A stretch of DNA of 64,000 nt from Elusimicrobiota bacterium (lineage in GTDB: Bacteria > Elusimicrobiota > Elusimicrobia > UBA1565 > JACRDR01). Positions 1-8,274 of the stretch are shown one piece after another. A model generated the notes under the pieces. The model worked only from the letters and a program-made list of their open reading frames with translations. It had not been told where the DNA came from and did not search any database. The stretch spans positions 299,266 to 363,265 of the forward strand of contig JACQBA010000016.1 of assembly GCA_016194745.1 (NCBI GenBank), given 5' to 3'. Within the stretch, counting starts at the first letter, position 1; every line of letters starts with the position of its first letter. The position numbers and the translations under genes were made by a program.

Positions 1-15
1 CGAATTTCGGCTGTA

Positions 16-30
16 TCAACGACTGACGCC
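16..30. repeat. copy of the 31.3-kb repeat arm
   Basis: TCAACGACTGACGCC is identical to bases 31301-31315. If the partner arm exists here it would lie outside the window to the left. It suggests a dispersed intergenic repeat. Confidence 0.55.
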
Positions 31-32
31 GG

Positions 33-62
33 TCGACACGTCCAATTGCGGAGTGCTATGAT
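33..62 (+). promoter_or_regulatory. sigma70-type promoter of the first gene
   Basis: A TCGACA -35-like hexamer (33-38) is followed after 18 bases by TATGAT (57-62), which is preceded by TGC and so forms an extended -10. The hexamer ends 8 bases before the ATG at 71, so the message would be leaderless or nearly so. Confidence 0.5.
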
Positions 63-70
63 CGTCGCGC

Positions 71-745
71 ATGAGAGGACTCCGCTTCGCCGCCCTAGGT
101 TTCGCGCTGGCCGCCGCGGCTCCGGCCGCCGCTCAAGAGTTGGCGGACGTCCTAGGCGAACGGGATGCGTTTTGGCTCGGCGCCGCGCCGCTTCCCGACG
201 AGGAAGACGACGACGGGCTCGATCAGCGCGGGCTGCTCTCTCTCGGGCTGCGGGGTAGCTTCGGCCGCGAGGCGCAGCAGCGCTCGGTCGAGTGGGGGCC
301 GACGCTGAGCCTCGAGATCGGCTCCTCCGAGGCGACCGCCCGAAACCGCTTCAAGTACGAGCTCGAGTACAGCTACAACGACGCGCTGACGAAGCTCGTC
401 GAGGATGAGGCCGCGCAGACCCTGCGCGTGCGCACGCACGAGCTGCGATACGCCAAAGTGTCCCTGCTGCGCGTGGCGGGTTTCGACGTCGGCAAGCGCT
501 TCGGCATGGTGCCCTATTTGGCGGGCGGCGTGCAGTACGTCGACTCCCGGGGCGACTTGGGAGAGGAAGGACGCACCGTCGATTTCTATTGGGCGCCGAC
601 GATGGGCGCGGGCCTCGAAATGCTCATCAGCCGGCGGACGACGCTCGCCCTAGACTACGAGCAGAACTTCGAGGGCGAACGCCGCCGAATCTCCCGGTTC
701 TCCTTCGAACTCAAGCTGCGCGTCTTCGGGGAAGAGGACGAGTAG
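71..745 (+). CDS. small outer-membrane beta-barrel-like protein
   Basis: Predicted 224-residue exported protein. Residues 1-21 form a signal peptide ending in an Ala-rich AAA-Q cleavage site. The mature part alternates polar and hydrophobic residues in strands separated by charged turns, and ends in strand-like segments (TTLALDYEQNF, FSFELKLRVFG), which is typical of 8- to 10-stranded outer-membrane barrels. An acidic stretch (about residues 40-50) follows the signal peptide. I do not recognise a specific family. The start at 71 fits an extended -10 ending at 62. The gene converges on the heme peroxidase with only a few bases between the stops, and no terminator hairpin is visible. The role is probably structural or porin-like, inferred from pattern only. 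Confidence 0.6.
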   Translation: MRGLRFAALGFALAAAAPAAAQELADVLGERDAFWLGAAPLPDEEDDDGLDQRGLLSLGLRGSFGREAQQRSVEWGPTLSLEIGSSEATARNRFKYELEYSYNDALTKLVEDEAAQTLRVRTHELRYAKVSLLRVAGFDVGKRFGMVPYLAGGVQYVDSRGDLGEEGRTVDFYWAPTMGAGLEMLISRRTTLALDYEQNFEGERRRISRFSFELKLRVFGEEDE

Positions 746-749
746 CCGT

Positions 750-2912
750 CTAGCGGCCGCCCACCTTCTTCCACGTGTTCTTGAACACGTTGTCGATGCC
801 CTGAAGCGACGTCGACAGCTCCGGGTGGTGTCTCAGGAGCACGGACCGCATCGAGTTGTTCTCGACCCAGTCGATGCCCTCGCGGGTGTAGATCTCGGGC
901 CGGTAGTCCACCGACAGGAACCGGTCGCTCTTGAGGCGCCGCGACGCCATCAGGATGAAGATGCGGAACGCCGTATCGCTGAAGCCGAAGCCCTGCGGCG
1001 GCGGCTCGGCGAAGAGCCCGACGATGGTGTCCACCTTGTCGACGTCGCCCTTGTAGAGATCGCGCATATCGGCGGCGAGTTCCTTGTCTCCTCCGGTCAG
1101 CTCCTCGAACGTCGCGACCCGGGGCATGCGCAGGGACGCGCGGAAGTCGTTGTAGCGCGGAACGCCGAGCTCCCGCGTGCGGATGATGTCCGCCGCCGCG
1201 AGGTCCCCGCCGCGGCCGCTGAAATGCATGAAGTTCTGCAGCGACTTCGGGAAGTTCCTCAGCGTGATCGCGCCGGGGTGGCTGATGCCCATCGAGTAGA
1301 ACAAATTGGCCATACCGAAGCGGTTGACCACGCCGCGGGTGTCCATGCCCTGCATGTCTTTCGTCTCGATCGAGCCCAGGTGCCGCCCGTCGGTTGCCGA
1401 GTGCATCTCGAAGGAGTCCGGGACGAGCGGGTGCATGCGGTAGACGATGTCGAACTGCTCGGTCAGCGAGTAGTCGGTGCCGTGGTGGTTCGTCTGCCCG
1501 CCGGGGATGCCGTTGACGATGTCGTTCAATGCGTCGGGCATGTAATTCTTGATCATCCGTCCGAGCCACGAGTTCTTAAAATCCTGCGGTTTGTAGCCGG
1601 CGTATTCGGCGATGACGCCGCCGAGGCCCCACCAGTTCGCCTTCATCCCGACCTGGAGGGCGGGATGCTGCAGGATCGCGGGCGTCCACTCGACGGTGTG
1701 GATCTTCGCCAGGAGCGCCGCGTTGACGAGCCGCGCCTTGTCGAAGAGTTCGTCGTCCGTCCACTCCGGATGCTTCGCCTTGAACATGTCGGCGATCGCG
1801 TTGTGCTCCCGGGCGAAGAGCGTGTGCATCATGCTGAGCCCCGCCCAGTAGTTCTCGTTGAACCCCGTCTGGTCGATGCCTGTGCGCCCCGCCGTATCCC
1901 GCTGCGATTCGTCGATCGGGAGGAGGCCGCTCCCGTCCAGGGTCAAGCGCCCGCCCGAGCCCGAACGGACCTTCGCCTGAGTCTCGGCGCTGCTGCCGTA
2001 GAGGTGCGAGCCGTCCCACCAGTGGGTGACCTTGTTGGCGTTGGCGGGGCCCGTCGCGCCGGGCACGCGCTCGACGCGGTCGAGGACGTCGTCGCGGCCG
2101 TTGATCGGTTGCCCCGCACGCGGCACGGCGATCTGGTCCTTCTGGTTGCGGCCGTGGCGGACCCAGTCGTTGACCTGGGATTGGATCCAGATCATCGCGA
2201 GGTTGTTGACGATGGCCGCGGGCTTGAATTCCTTGCGCGTCATGAGCCTGCGGCTGATCTCGCGCGGGTCCGGATCGCCCGGCACGGGCTCCGGCTTCAC
2301 CGCCACGATCGGGTTGTTCTGGCCGAACGGCGCTTCGGCGCGGCCCATGTCCGGATTATTCGGGTCGTTGCAGGTCCCGTTCGGGGAGCGCGCGCCGCGC
2401 CAGCGCTCGCAGCTGGCCGGGTCGGTGCGCCGGTGGTTTGGATCGAGCTGATGGGTGCCGTGCAGGTTGTGCTTGCGCAGATCGTGTCGAAGGGCTTCGA
2501 GGTTCAAGATGGCGAGGACGGTCGGGAGCTTGTGCCACTCCCAGCGTCTGTTGACCTGGCGGAAAATCCAGGAGTTCGCGTCTGCGGGTAGTTCCTTCGC
2601 CTTATTGGCGTAGTAGGCGAGGAGCTCGGGCAAGGTTTGGGGAGGGGCGTCGCTGCTCGGCGCTGGGACCGCGTGCGGCGCGGGCGTCCGGCCGGACACG
2701 GCGATCAGGTTCGGGGCGTGCTCGACGCTCCCGGCGGGGCCGGTCGCGTCGACGACGGGGGTTTGAGGCGGAATGCCGGCGCCGTCCCAATAGGCGTTGA
2801 GCGTGCCGACGGCGGACTCCTCCGCCGTCACGGCGGATTGGATCGGCGCGGCGGCGCATTGTGCGGCGAAGAACGCGGCGAACGCCGCGTGTGCGAAGCG
2901 AGGCTTGATCAT
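750..2912 (-). CDS. secreted animal-type heme peroxidase (An_peroxidase / alpha-dioxygenase-like)
   Basis: 720-residue exported member of the peroxidase-cyclooxygenase superfamily. A signal peptide covers residues 1 to about 21. The frame stays open upstream to 3521, but the ATG at 2912 is chosen because it starts the signal peptide and has a GGGGAGGG stretch 5' of it. Family marks are LFAREHN (residues 364-370, with the catalytic-Arg region), LFDKARLVNAALLAKIHTVEW (389 onward) and YRMHPLVPDSF (490-500), where His493 fits the proximal heme ligand as in alpha-dioxygenases and cyclooxygenases. The likely distal segment WIQSQVNDW (241-249) has Asn247 where the family normally has His. Known relatives oxidise halides or fatty acids; the substrate here is unknown. 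It is transcribed divergently from the membrane protein at 3090. Confidence 0.85.
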   Translation of the reverse strand: MIKPRFAHAAFAAFFAAQCAAAPIQSAVTAEESAVGTLNAYWDGAGIPPQTPVVDATGPAGSVEHAPNLIAVSGRTPAPHAVPAPSSDAPPQTLPELLAYYANKAKELPADANSWIFRQVNRRWEWHKLPTVLAILNLEALRHDLRKHNLHGTHQLDPNHRRTDPASCERWRGARSPNGTCNDPNNPDMGRAEAPFGQNNPIVAVKPEPVPGDPDPREISRRLMTRKEFKPAAIVNNLAMIWIQSQVNDWVRHGRNQKDQIAVPRAGQPINGRDDVLDRVERVPGATGPANANKVTHWWDGSHLYGSSAETQAKVRSGSGGRLTLDGSGLLPIDESQRDTAGRTGIDQTGFNENYWAGLSMMHTLFAREHNAIADMFKAKHPEWTDDELFDKARLVNAALLAKIHTVEWTPAILQHPALQVGMKANWWGLGGVIAEYAGYKPQDFKNSWLGRMIKNYMPDALNDIVNGIPGGQTNHHGTDYSLTEQFDIVYRMHPLVPDSFEMHSATDGRHLGSIETKDMQGMDTRGVVNRFGMANLFYSMGISHPGAITLRNFPKSLQNFMHFSGRGGDLAAADIIRTRELGVPRYNDFRASLRMPRVATFEELTGGDKELAADMRDLYKGDVDKVDTIVGLFAEPPPQGFGFSDTAFRIFILMASRRLKSDRFLSVDYRPEIYTREGIDWVENNSMRSVLLRHHPELSTSLQGIDNVFKNTWKKVGGR

Positions 2913-3089
2913 TGGACGGGCCCTCCCCGGCCGAAGTCTGCTGCACGAGCACTGTAGCGCACTCGCGGCGTAGCAAATAGAGCCGAACGACCCGGTACAA
3001 CGCGCGCAGTAGCTCCAGAACCGGCGTTCGCGCGCGGACTCGCGGAATGGAAACCGCGTTTCGCCTGCGTGCGTTCGGAGCCAATTGGT

Positions 3090-4244
3090 ATGATGGCGGC
3101 CACCGTGGGCTCCTCCCGAGGGTTCAAGACGCTCGTCGCGGCCGTCTTCGCCGCGAGCTTCGCCTACTGCCTCGCGCTGTTCAAAGCCCGCGCGAACACC
3201 GACATCCAAATCCACGCGCGCTTCGTCGTGGATATGCTGGACGGCAAGGCGATGCCGGCTCATTTCCTCTACTTCTGGCTCGTGGCGCTCGTGACGCTTT
3301 TTTCCCGCGACTTCCACGTCGTGCTGGTAGGCTCCGCCGCGGTCGTGGCCGCGGCGACCGCGGCGCGGTTCGCCGCTACCGCGGCGTTCTTGCGCCGGCG
3401 AGCGGGGTCCGTCGGGGAGGGGCGGCTTTTCGGTTCGGTTCTTCTCCTCTCGTTCGCGCACAGCTTGATTCTCCCTGGGCTCAAGCCCTACCTCGGCCAG
3501 TTTCCGCCGAACGTGTGGCACAACTCGACCACGATCGCGCTCGTGCCGCTCGCGCTGCTCTTGTTTTGGACGTCGGACGAGTACCTCGCGTCGGACGGGC
3601 GCCGGCTTCCGTGGGCGCTTCCCGCGCTCGTCGTCCTGAACGTCCTCGTCAAGCCGAGCTTCTTCCTGGTCTTCGCGCCGGTGTTCCCGCTGTTCGCCCT
3701 AGCGCGCTTCGGCTGGAGCGCGGCATTCTTCAAATCGTGCGGCGCCGTTCTGGCGGGCGCCGTGCCGCTCGCGCTGCAGTTCAAGCATATCTACGTGACG
3801 CCCGCGACCTACGGGGTCTTGGCGACGAACACGGGGGGCCTCCGGCTCGATCCGCTCCACGTCTGGAGGCACTTCTCGACCAATCTGCCGCTCTCGTTCG
3901 TCGCGTCGACCGCTTTCCCGCTGGCGTATTTCCTTATCCATGGGAAAGCGGCGCTCGAGGACAGGACCTACCGCTTCTCGCTCGCGTGCTTCGGCGCCGC
4001 GCTCGCGATCTTCTGCGCGGTGTCGGAGTCGGGCCCTTGGGAGTTTTATGGGGACTACCTGTGGCAGCTCATCGTCTGCAACTATCTTCTCTTCATGACC
4101 TCGCTCGCCGGGGCCTGGAGGGAGTACTCCGGGCGGGGGAGAGCCGATGCGAAGGACAAGGCGCTGGGCGCGCTGCTCGCCCTCCACGCCGCGTCCGGCG
4201 TCTACATCATGGTCCGGATCCTGGTCGTCGGGGCTATCTACTAG
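3090..4244 (+). CDS. multi-pass membrane protein, GT-C-like, function unknown
   Basis: About 384 residues with eight or more hydrophobic helices, short loops and few charges, as in GT-C glycosyltransferases or polyprenyl-linked sugar-transfer membrane proteins. An early loop after the first helix carries NTDIQIHARF, where GT-C enzymes often have an acidic motif. No diagnostic motif is certain. The start is ambiguous: GTG 3069, ATG 3090/3093 and GTG 3105 are all in frame. An extended -10 (TGG-TATGAT, 3086-3094) overlaps the ATGs, so if that promoter is used the real start would be the GTG at 3105. It lies beside the glycan region and converges, with an 11-base overlap, on the second GT-C-like gene. 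Confidence 0.65.
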   Translation: MMAATVGSSRGFKTLVAAVFAASFAYCLALFKARANTDIQIHARFVVDMLDGKAMPAHFLYFWLVALVTLFSRDFHVVLVGSAAVVAAATAARFAATAAFLRRRAGSVGEGRLFGSVLLLSFAHSLILPGLKPYLGQFPPNVWHNSTTIALVPLALLLFWTSDEYLASDGRRLPWALPALVVLNVLVKPSFFLVFAPVFPLFALARFGWSAAFFKSCGAVLAGAVPLALQFKHIYVTPATYGVLATNTGGLRLDPLHVWRHFSTNLPLSFVASTAFPLAYFLIHGKAALEDRTYRFSLACFGAALAIFCAVSESGPWEFYGDYLWQLIVCNYLLFMTSLAGAWREYSGRGRADAKDKALGALLALHAASGVYIMVRILVVGAIY

Positions 4245-5808
4245 CTTTCAGGCGCACGAGGGAGTACGTTTCATTGCGGTAGGCGACCCGGTCCGCGCTG
4301 GAGTTCCAGTCGGAGGGAACGACGGCGAAGCGCGCGCCGATCCTCGCGCCGACCCGCTCCACGGCCGCCAAGTCCTTGCGGGAGTACGCGTCGAGCAGCT
4401 CCGCCATGGGATTTCCGTAGGCGGAGCGAATGGCCTCGTCGACGACCGCCACGCCCGCGTAGACCCGCTCATCGCCGAACGCGGCGCGCTGGGACAGCCA
4501 CCGCAGCGCCGAAAGCTCGGTCGGGATAAGGATGAGCGCGTCCGTCGGCGTCCTTGCCCGGCATTGCGCGGCGACGTCGGCGATCGCGTCGGCCTCGGCC
4601 CGCGAATACGGCGTCGGCGCGGAGAATTTGAGGTCGAGCGACCGCAGGAGGAGCAGCAGCGCGAGCGCCGCCCAGGCGGACCTCCACGGGCGGCTCCCGT
4701 CGGCCTCCGCGGACCACGGCCGGGACCCGAGCGCCGCCAAGACGAGGATGGCGGGATAGAACGCGCGCTGTCCCACCGTGAACAGGGTGAGTCCGAGCGG
4801 CGTATGCGGCACGAGGCCCCAAAAGAGCGCGACGCCGCACAACGCGGCTCCCGACGCGAGAAGTAGACGGGCCGCGGGGCCCGCGCGCCGCCCGGCGCTC
4901 CAAGGGCGGGCGAAGAAAAGGAAGCCGGCGACGACCGCGTAGGGCCGGAGCGTCCAGAAGGCTGTCGCGGCCGCGCGCTTGACCGGATCGATCAGCTTGG
5001 AGACGGGCCAGTAATGCGGCTGCAGCGCGGCGGCGGCCTCGCGCGGCGGCGGCGTGATGCTTCGAAGGTGGATGACGAGCTCGGCGAGGCCGGAGGCGAG
5101 CAGCACGCCGCCGGTCGCCGCGAGTCCCGCGGCCGAGGCGTCCCATTTCGGACGGGACTCCGGCGCGAACGCCCAGGCCGCCGCGATCGCCGCCGCGCCG
5201 TAGAGCGCCGTCGCGGGATGAATATGCGCGGCGATGCCGACGAGCAGGCATTCCCAGGGAAGGGTCACCTTGTTCTTGGTTCTCAGGACCATGACGACGA
5301 GAATCCACGGCAGGAGCGCCAGCGCCTGTTCTCGAGGAGCCGCCGCGCTCGCAAGCGTCACGAAGTAGTGGTTGAACGGGTCGGTCTGTCCGGCGAGCGA
5401 GAGGAGCACGGAAAACGCGGCGAGCCGCGCGTCGCCGTGGAGCGAGAGGCCCAAGGCGAGCAGTCCCGCGGACGCGACGGCGAGCGTCAAGAGCCCGAGC
5501 AGCCAATCAAAAAGCACTAGGCTTCCGAACGCCTTGAGGCCGAGCCACGCCGTCGCTTCCCGCCAAGCCTTGGGATAGAGCGTCAGCAGGCGCCTCACCG
5601 CCGGATCGCTTCGGAACAGTCCCGAGTCCGCGGTCGCCATCTGGACAGGGACGTACTGCTGAAAGTCGCCCGAGACGGAACGCCAGTCCGGCGGCATCGT
5701 ACGCGGAGCGCGCCGGCACTGAAGCACGACGGCCGCGAGGACCAGCAAGCCCGTCACGGCAAGAGTGCTCCGCCGTCGAGAATCCGCGCCCGTCGTCCGG
5801 CTAGTCAA
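4234..5808 (-). CDS. large membrane protein, GT-C-like with C-terminal soluble domain
   Basis: 524 residues. The first two thirds hold about ten hydrophobic helices. The last 130 residues are soluble (from about SAPTPYSRAEADAI) and contain a PTDALILIPTELSALRWLS segment like the soluble tails of GT-C-type proteins whose membrane part binds a polyprenyl-phosphate sugar. An early acidic motif (SGDFQQY) sits after the first helix. It is the last gene of a minus-strand operon (aminotransferase, GT2, acetyltransferase, this gene) and overlaps the acetyltransferase by 8 bases. I infer a role in polysaccharide assembly; no specific activity can be read from the sequence. Confidence 0.65.
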   Translation of the reverse strand: MTSRTTGADSRRRSTLAVTGLLVLAAVVLQCRRAPRTMPPDWRSVSGDFQQYVPVQMATADSGLFRSDPAVRRLLTLYPKAWREATAWLGLKAFGSLVLFDWLLGLLTLAVASAGLLALGLSLHGDARLAAFSVLLSLAGQTDPFNHYFVTLASAAAPREQALALLPWILVVMVLRTKNKVTLPWECLLVGIAAHIHPATALYGAAAIAAAWAFAPESRPKWDASAAGLAATGGVLLASGLAELVIHLRSITPPPREAAAALQPHYWPVSKLIDPVKRAAATAFWTLRPYAVVAGFLFFARPWSAGRRAGPAARLLLASGAALCGVALFWGLVPHTPLGLTLFTVGQRAFYPAILVLAALGSRPWSAEADGSRPWRSAWAALALLLLLRSLDLKFSAPTPYSRAEADAIADVAAQCRARTPTDALILIPTELSALRWLSQRAAFGDERVYAGVAVVDEAIRSAYGNPMAELLDAYSRKDLAAVERVGARIGARFAVVPSDWNSSADRVAYRNETYSLVRLKASR

Positions 5809-6343
5809 GTTTCTTGATCACGTGCGCCGGGACGCCCCCGGCGAGGACGCGGGGCGGCACGTCCTCGTTGACGAGAGCGCCGGCGGCGACGAAGGCCGCT
5901 TCCCCGACCGTGACGCCGGAGAGGAACGTCGTGCAGGCGCCGGCGAAGGCGCCCTTCTTGAAGACGACCGGGGCATGCGAGGAGGGGAAGGCCTTCTGGA
6001 GCGGATGATCCTGGTAGCCCACGTTCAAGTGCGTCAGGACGGTCACGCGCTCGGCGAGGGTGACCTGGCTCTCGAGCGTGACGCGGTCGGCCAGATCGAT
6101 GAGCGTCTCGTCGCCGATGAAGCAGTCGTCGCCGATCGTGAGGCCCCCAAATCCAGTCCGATAGTAATTGAAGAACCGGCAATCGTGGATGACGGTGTTG
6201 CGTCCGACCTTGGCGCCGAGTAGCCGGAGGTACGCCGCGCGCAATTGCGGGACCAGCATCACCCTGTAGCCGACCATGGCGATCGTCAGGAGTCCGAACT
6301 TGAGCGCGCCGCCCCAGCCGATCTCGTCGAGCGCCTTTCCCAT
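5801..6343 (-). CDS. left-handed beta-helix (hexapeptide) acyltransferase
   Basis: 180-residue member of the hexapeptide-repeat O- or N-acetyltransferases. Repeats of the [LIV]-G-x4 type run from about residue 45 (LGAKVGRNTVIHDCRF) to 165 (PRVLAGGVPAHVIKKL). The closing VLAGGVPAHVIKKLD is typical of WbbJ/MaxO-type acetyltransferases. His and acidic residues in VLTHLNVGYQDHP are candidate acceptor-activating residues. It would transfer an acetyl group from acetyl-CoA to a sugar hydroxyl or amino group in the cytoplasm. With the aminotransferase two genes upstream, N-acetylation of an amino sugar is the natural inference. The gap to the GT2 gene is 7 bases. Confidence 0.85.
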   Translation of the reverse strand: MGKALDEIGWGGALKFGLLTIAMVGYRVMLVPQLRAAYLRLLGAKVGRNTVIHDCRFFNYYRTGFGGLTIGDDCFIGDETLIDLADRVTLESQVTLAERVTVLTHLNVGYQDHPLQKAFPSSHAPVVFKKGAFAGACTTFLSGVTVGEAAFVAAGALVNEDVPPRVLAGGVPAHVIKKLD

Positions 6344-6350
6344 GGCCGCC

Positions 6351-7076
6351 TCAGCCCCCTCGCTCCGCTTTCTTGTACTTCAAGAGGCGCCGGAGATAGA
6401 CGATCGAGTCGCGCAGCGGCCGCACAGTCGAGGTCTTGTCCCAGCGGCGCTGGAACAGGCAGGGCACCTCGACGATCCTGCAGCCGGCCTCCACCGCGCG
6501 CGCCACGATCTCCGTGTCCCAGAACCAGCCCGGGTCCTTCGTCTTACTTAGCAGCTCAAGCGCCGCCTCGCGGCGGAAGAACTTGTAGCCGGACTCCGTA
6601 TCGAGAGGCGGCATGCCTAGGGCGACGCTCACCAGCTTATGGTAGCCCCGACTCAGCACGTGGCGCAACAGGGAATGCCAGTAAAGCCGGTATATCCTCA
6701 GACCGATCACGACGTCCGCCCCCTGCCCCGCGGCCAGGTAGCAGGGAAGGATGTACTCCGGTCCGACCTCGAGATCGATGTCGATAAATCCCATGACGCG
6801 GCCCTTCGCTTCCCGGAACCCGTCGCTCACCGTGGCGCCGCGCCCCTGGTTGCGGTCGTGGAAGATCGCGCGCAGCGGCTTGCCGGGGCGCGCGGCGATG
6901 GCCTCGCGGATCAGGTTCGCCGTGGCGTCCCGGCTCTTGTCCTCGACGAAGATCACCTCGTAGCTCACGCGAATCGCGTCGAGCGTCTGGAGGATGCGGT
7001 CGACGCTCGAGCGGAAGATCTCCTCCTCGTTGTAGCAGGCGAGGACGAGCGTCAAGTCGACCTGGGGCGCCGTCAT
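6351..7076 (-). CDS. family 2 glycosyltransferase (dolichol-phosphate-mannose-synthase-like)
   Basis: 241 residues with a GT-A fold. The nucleotide-binding start is LVLACYNEEEIF (residues 10-21), followed by FVEDKSRDAT (43-52) and the metal-site-like FIDIDLEVGPEY (97-108). ESGYKFFRREAALELL and DTEIVARAVEAGCRIVEVP match DPM1-type enzymes that act on polyprenyl phosphate. There is no C-terminal membrane domain. The ATG at 7076 overlaps the stop of the aminotransferase gene (ATGA), so the two are translationally coupled. It probably makes a polyprenyl-phosphate sugar or adds a residue to the glycan; acceptor and donor are not predictable. Confidence 0.88.
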   Translation of the reverse strand: MTAPQVDLTLVLACYNEEEIFRSSVDRILQTLDAIRVSYEVIFVEDKSRDATANLIREAIAARPGKPLRAIFHDRNQGRGATVSDGFREAKGRVMGFIDIDLEVGPEYILPCYLAAGQGADVVIGLRIYRLYWHSLLRHVLSRGYHKLVSVALGMPPLDTESGYKFFRREAALELLSKTKDPGWFWDTEIVARAVEAGCRIVEVPCLFQRRWDKTSTVRPLRDSIVYLRRLLKYKKAERGG

Positions 7077-8146
7077 CTCCGCCCCAAGGCACGCGAGAGA
7101 GCGCCGCAGACGAAGTCCACGTCGCGGCCGCTGAGGCCGGGATGAAGGGGGAGCCGGAGGATCCTGTCCGCGACGTTCTCCGTCACGCTCAGCCGCTCGC
7201 GCCAGCCCAGCGTCTTGCGGCCGAAGGGCGAGTTGTGGAGGGGGATGTAGTGGAAGGACGCCTCCACGCCGGCCTCTCGCAGCGACTTGAGGCAGCGGTC
7301 CCGCGTCTTGAGGTCCGGCAGCAGCACGTGGAAGATATGATAGGCGGGAGTCGACCGGCGCGGCGCGGAGGGAAGCGCGCAGGCTCCCGAGCTCTCGAGG
7401 CCCGCCAGGGCGTCCATGTAGCGGCGGTGCATGAGCGCGCGCTTGCGGTGGATCTCGTCGCGCTTCTTCCACTGCTCCGCGAGGACGGCGGCCAGCAGGT
7501 CCGACAAGACGAAGCTCGAGCCGTCGCTGACCCAGGTATAGCGGTCCGTCTCGCCGCGCAGGAAGGCCGCGCGGTTGGTCCCTTTTTCCCGATAGAGCTC
7601 GGCGCGCCGGGCGACTTCGTCCGATCCGGTCACCAGCGCGCCGCCCTCGCCGCAGGTCACGTTCTTGGTCGCGTGGAAGCTGAAGCAGCCCGCCTCTCCC
7701 AAGAGCCCCATCGGCGTCCGGCCGTAGGTCCCGCCCACGGCGTGCGCGGCGTCCTCGACGACCCGGATGCCTCTGCCGGCCGTCGCCGCGCGGATCGCGT
7801 CCATATCGCAGGGGACTCCGGCGTAGTGGACAACGATGACCGCCTTCGTCCGGCGCGTGATCCGCCGGGCGACGTCGGCCGGGTCGATATTCAAGTCGCG
7901 CGCCCGGACGTCCGCGAACACGGGCGTCGCGCCTTGCCGGAGGACGCAGGTCGCCGTGGAGACGAAGGTGAAGCTCGGAACGATGACTTCGTCGCCGCGG
8001 CCGAGGCCGAGGCCCGCCATGGCAAGCTCTAGGGCGTGGGTCCCGGACGTCGTCAGGAAAACGTGCTTGGCCCCAAGATCTGCGGCGATGCGCCGTTCGA
8101 CGGCATGGCATATCTCCCCGTTGCCGACGATGGAGGCGGCCTTCAC
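7073..8146 (-). CDS. WecE-like PLP sugar aminotransferase (DegT/DnrJ/EryC1)
   Basis: 357 residues from a GTG start. PLP-fold marks are TTSGTHALELA (residues 32-42), VVEDAAHAVGG (129-139) and FHATKNVTCGEGG (157-169), where Lys161 would form the aldimine. REKGTNRAAFLRGETDRY followed by TW and GSSFVLSDLLAA is close to WecE, which makes dTDP-4-amino-4,6-dideoxygalactose. It is the first gene of the minus-strand glycan operon. The start is problematic: the family N-terminus (RLHQPFFDG and onward) is encoded in frame upstream to about 8215, but no ATG, GTG or TTG lies in frame between the promoter (-10 at 8239-8244) and GTG 8146. The true start may be the ATC at 8213-8215 or another non-standard codon, or the sequence may contain an error. 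Confidence 0.88.
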   Translation of the reverse strand: MKAASIVGNGEICHAVERRIAADLGAKHVFLTTSGTHALELAMAGLGLGRGDEVIVPSFTFVSTATCVLRQGATPVFADVRARDLNIDPADVARRITRRTKAVIVVHYAGVPCDMDAIRAATAGRGIRVVEDAAHAVGGTYGRTPMGLLGEAGCFSFHATKNVTCGEGGALVTGSDEVARRAELYREKGTNRAAFLRGETDRYTWVSDGSSFVLSDLLAAVLAEQWKKRDEIHRKRALMHRRYMDALAGLESSGACALPSAPRRSTPAYHIFHVLLPDLKTRDRCLKSLREAGVEASFHYIPLHNSPFGRKTLGWRERLSVTENVADRILRLPLHPGLSGRDVDFVCGALSRALGRR

Positions 8147-8238
8147 CGCCCGCGCGGCCGCCCGGCTCTCGGAGCCGTCGAAAAAGGGCTGATGGAGTCG
8201 GATGCGGAGCTTGATAGAGGATAACCTGGATCGTTCGT

Positions 8239-8267
8239 TATATAGCAGACGCCCCCACTCCTGTCAA
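8239..8267 (-). promoter_or_regulatory. sigma70 promoter of the minus-strand glycan operon
   Basis: On the minus strand a perfect TTGACA (8262-8267) is separated by 17 bases from TATATA (8239-8244). It reads toward the aminotransferase gene and lies just past the stop of the neighbouring GT2 gene (8275). It is the best consensus promoter in the window. Confidence 0.8.
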
Positions 8268-8274
8268 TTTGGGT

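Noticed and set aside
825..2591. 588-codon plus-strand frame opposite the heme peroxidase
   Set aside because: Composition typical of an antisense frame; the peroxidase motifs on the minus strand are decisive.
3069..3089. GTG 3069 as start of the GT-C-like membrane protein
   Set aside because: It lies upstream of the likely extended -10 (3086-3094), so it would not be transcribed from that promoter.
2913..3521. Upstream extension of the heme peroxidase frame
   Set aside because: It would bury the signal peptide and run through the divergent membrane-protein gene; ATG 2912 is better placed.
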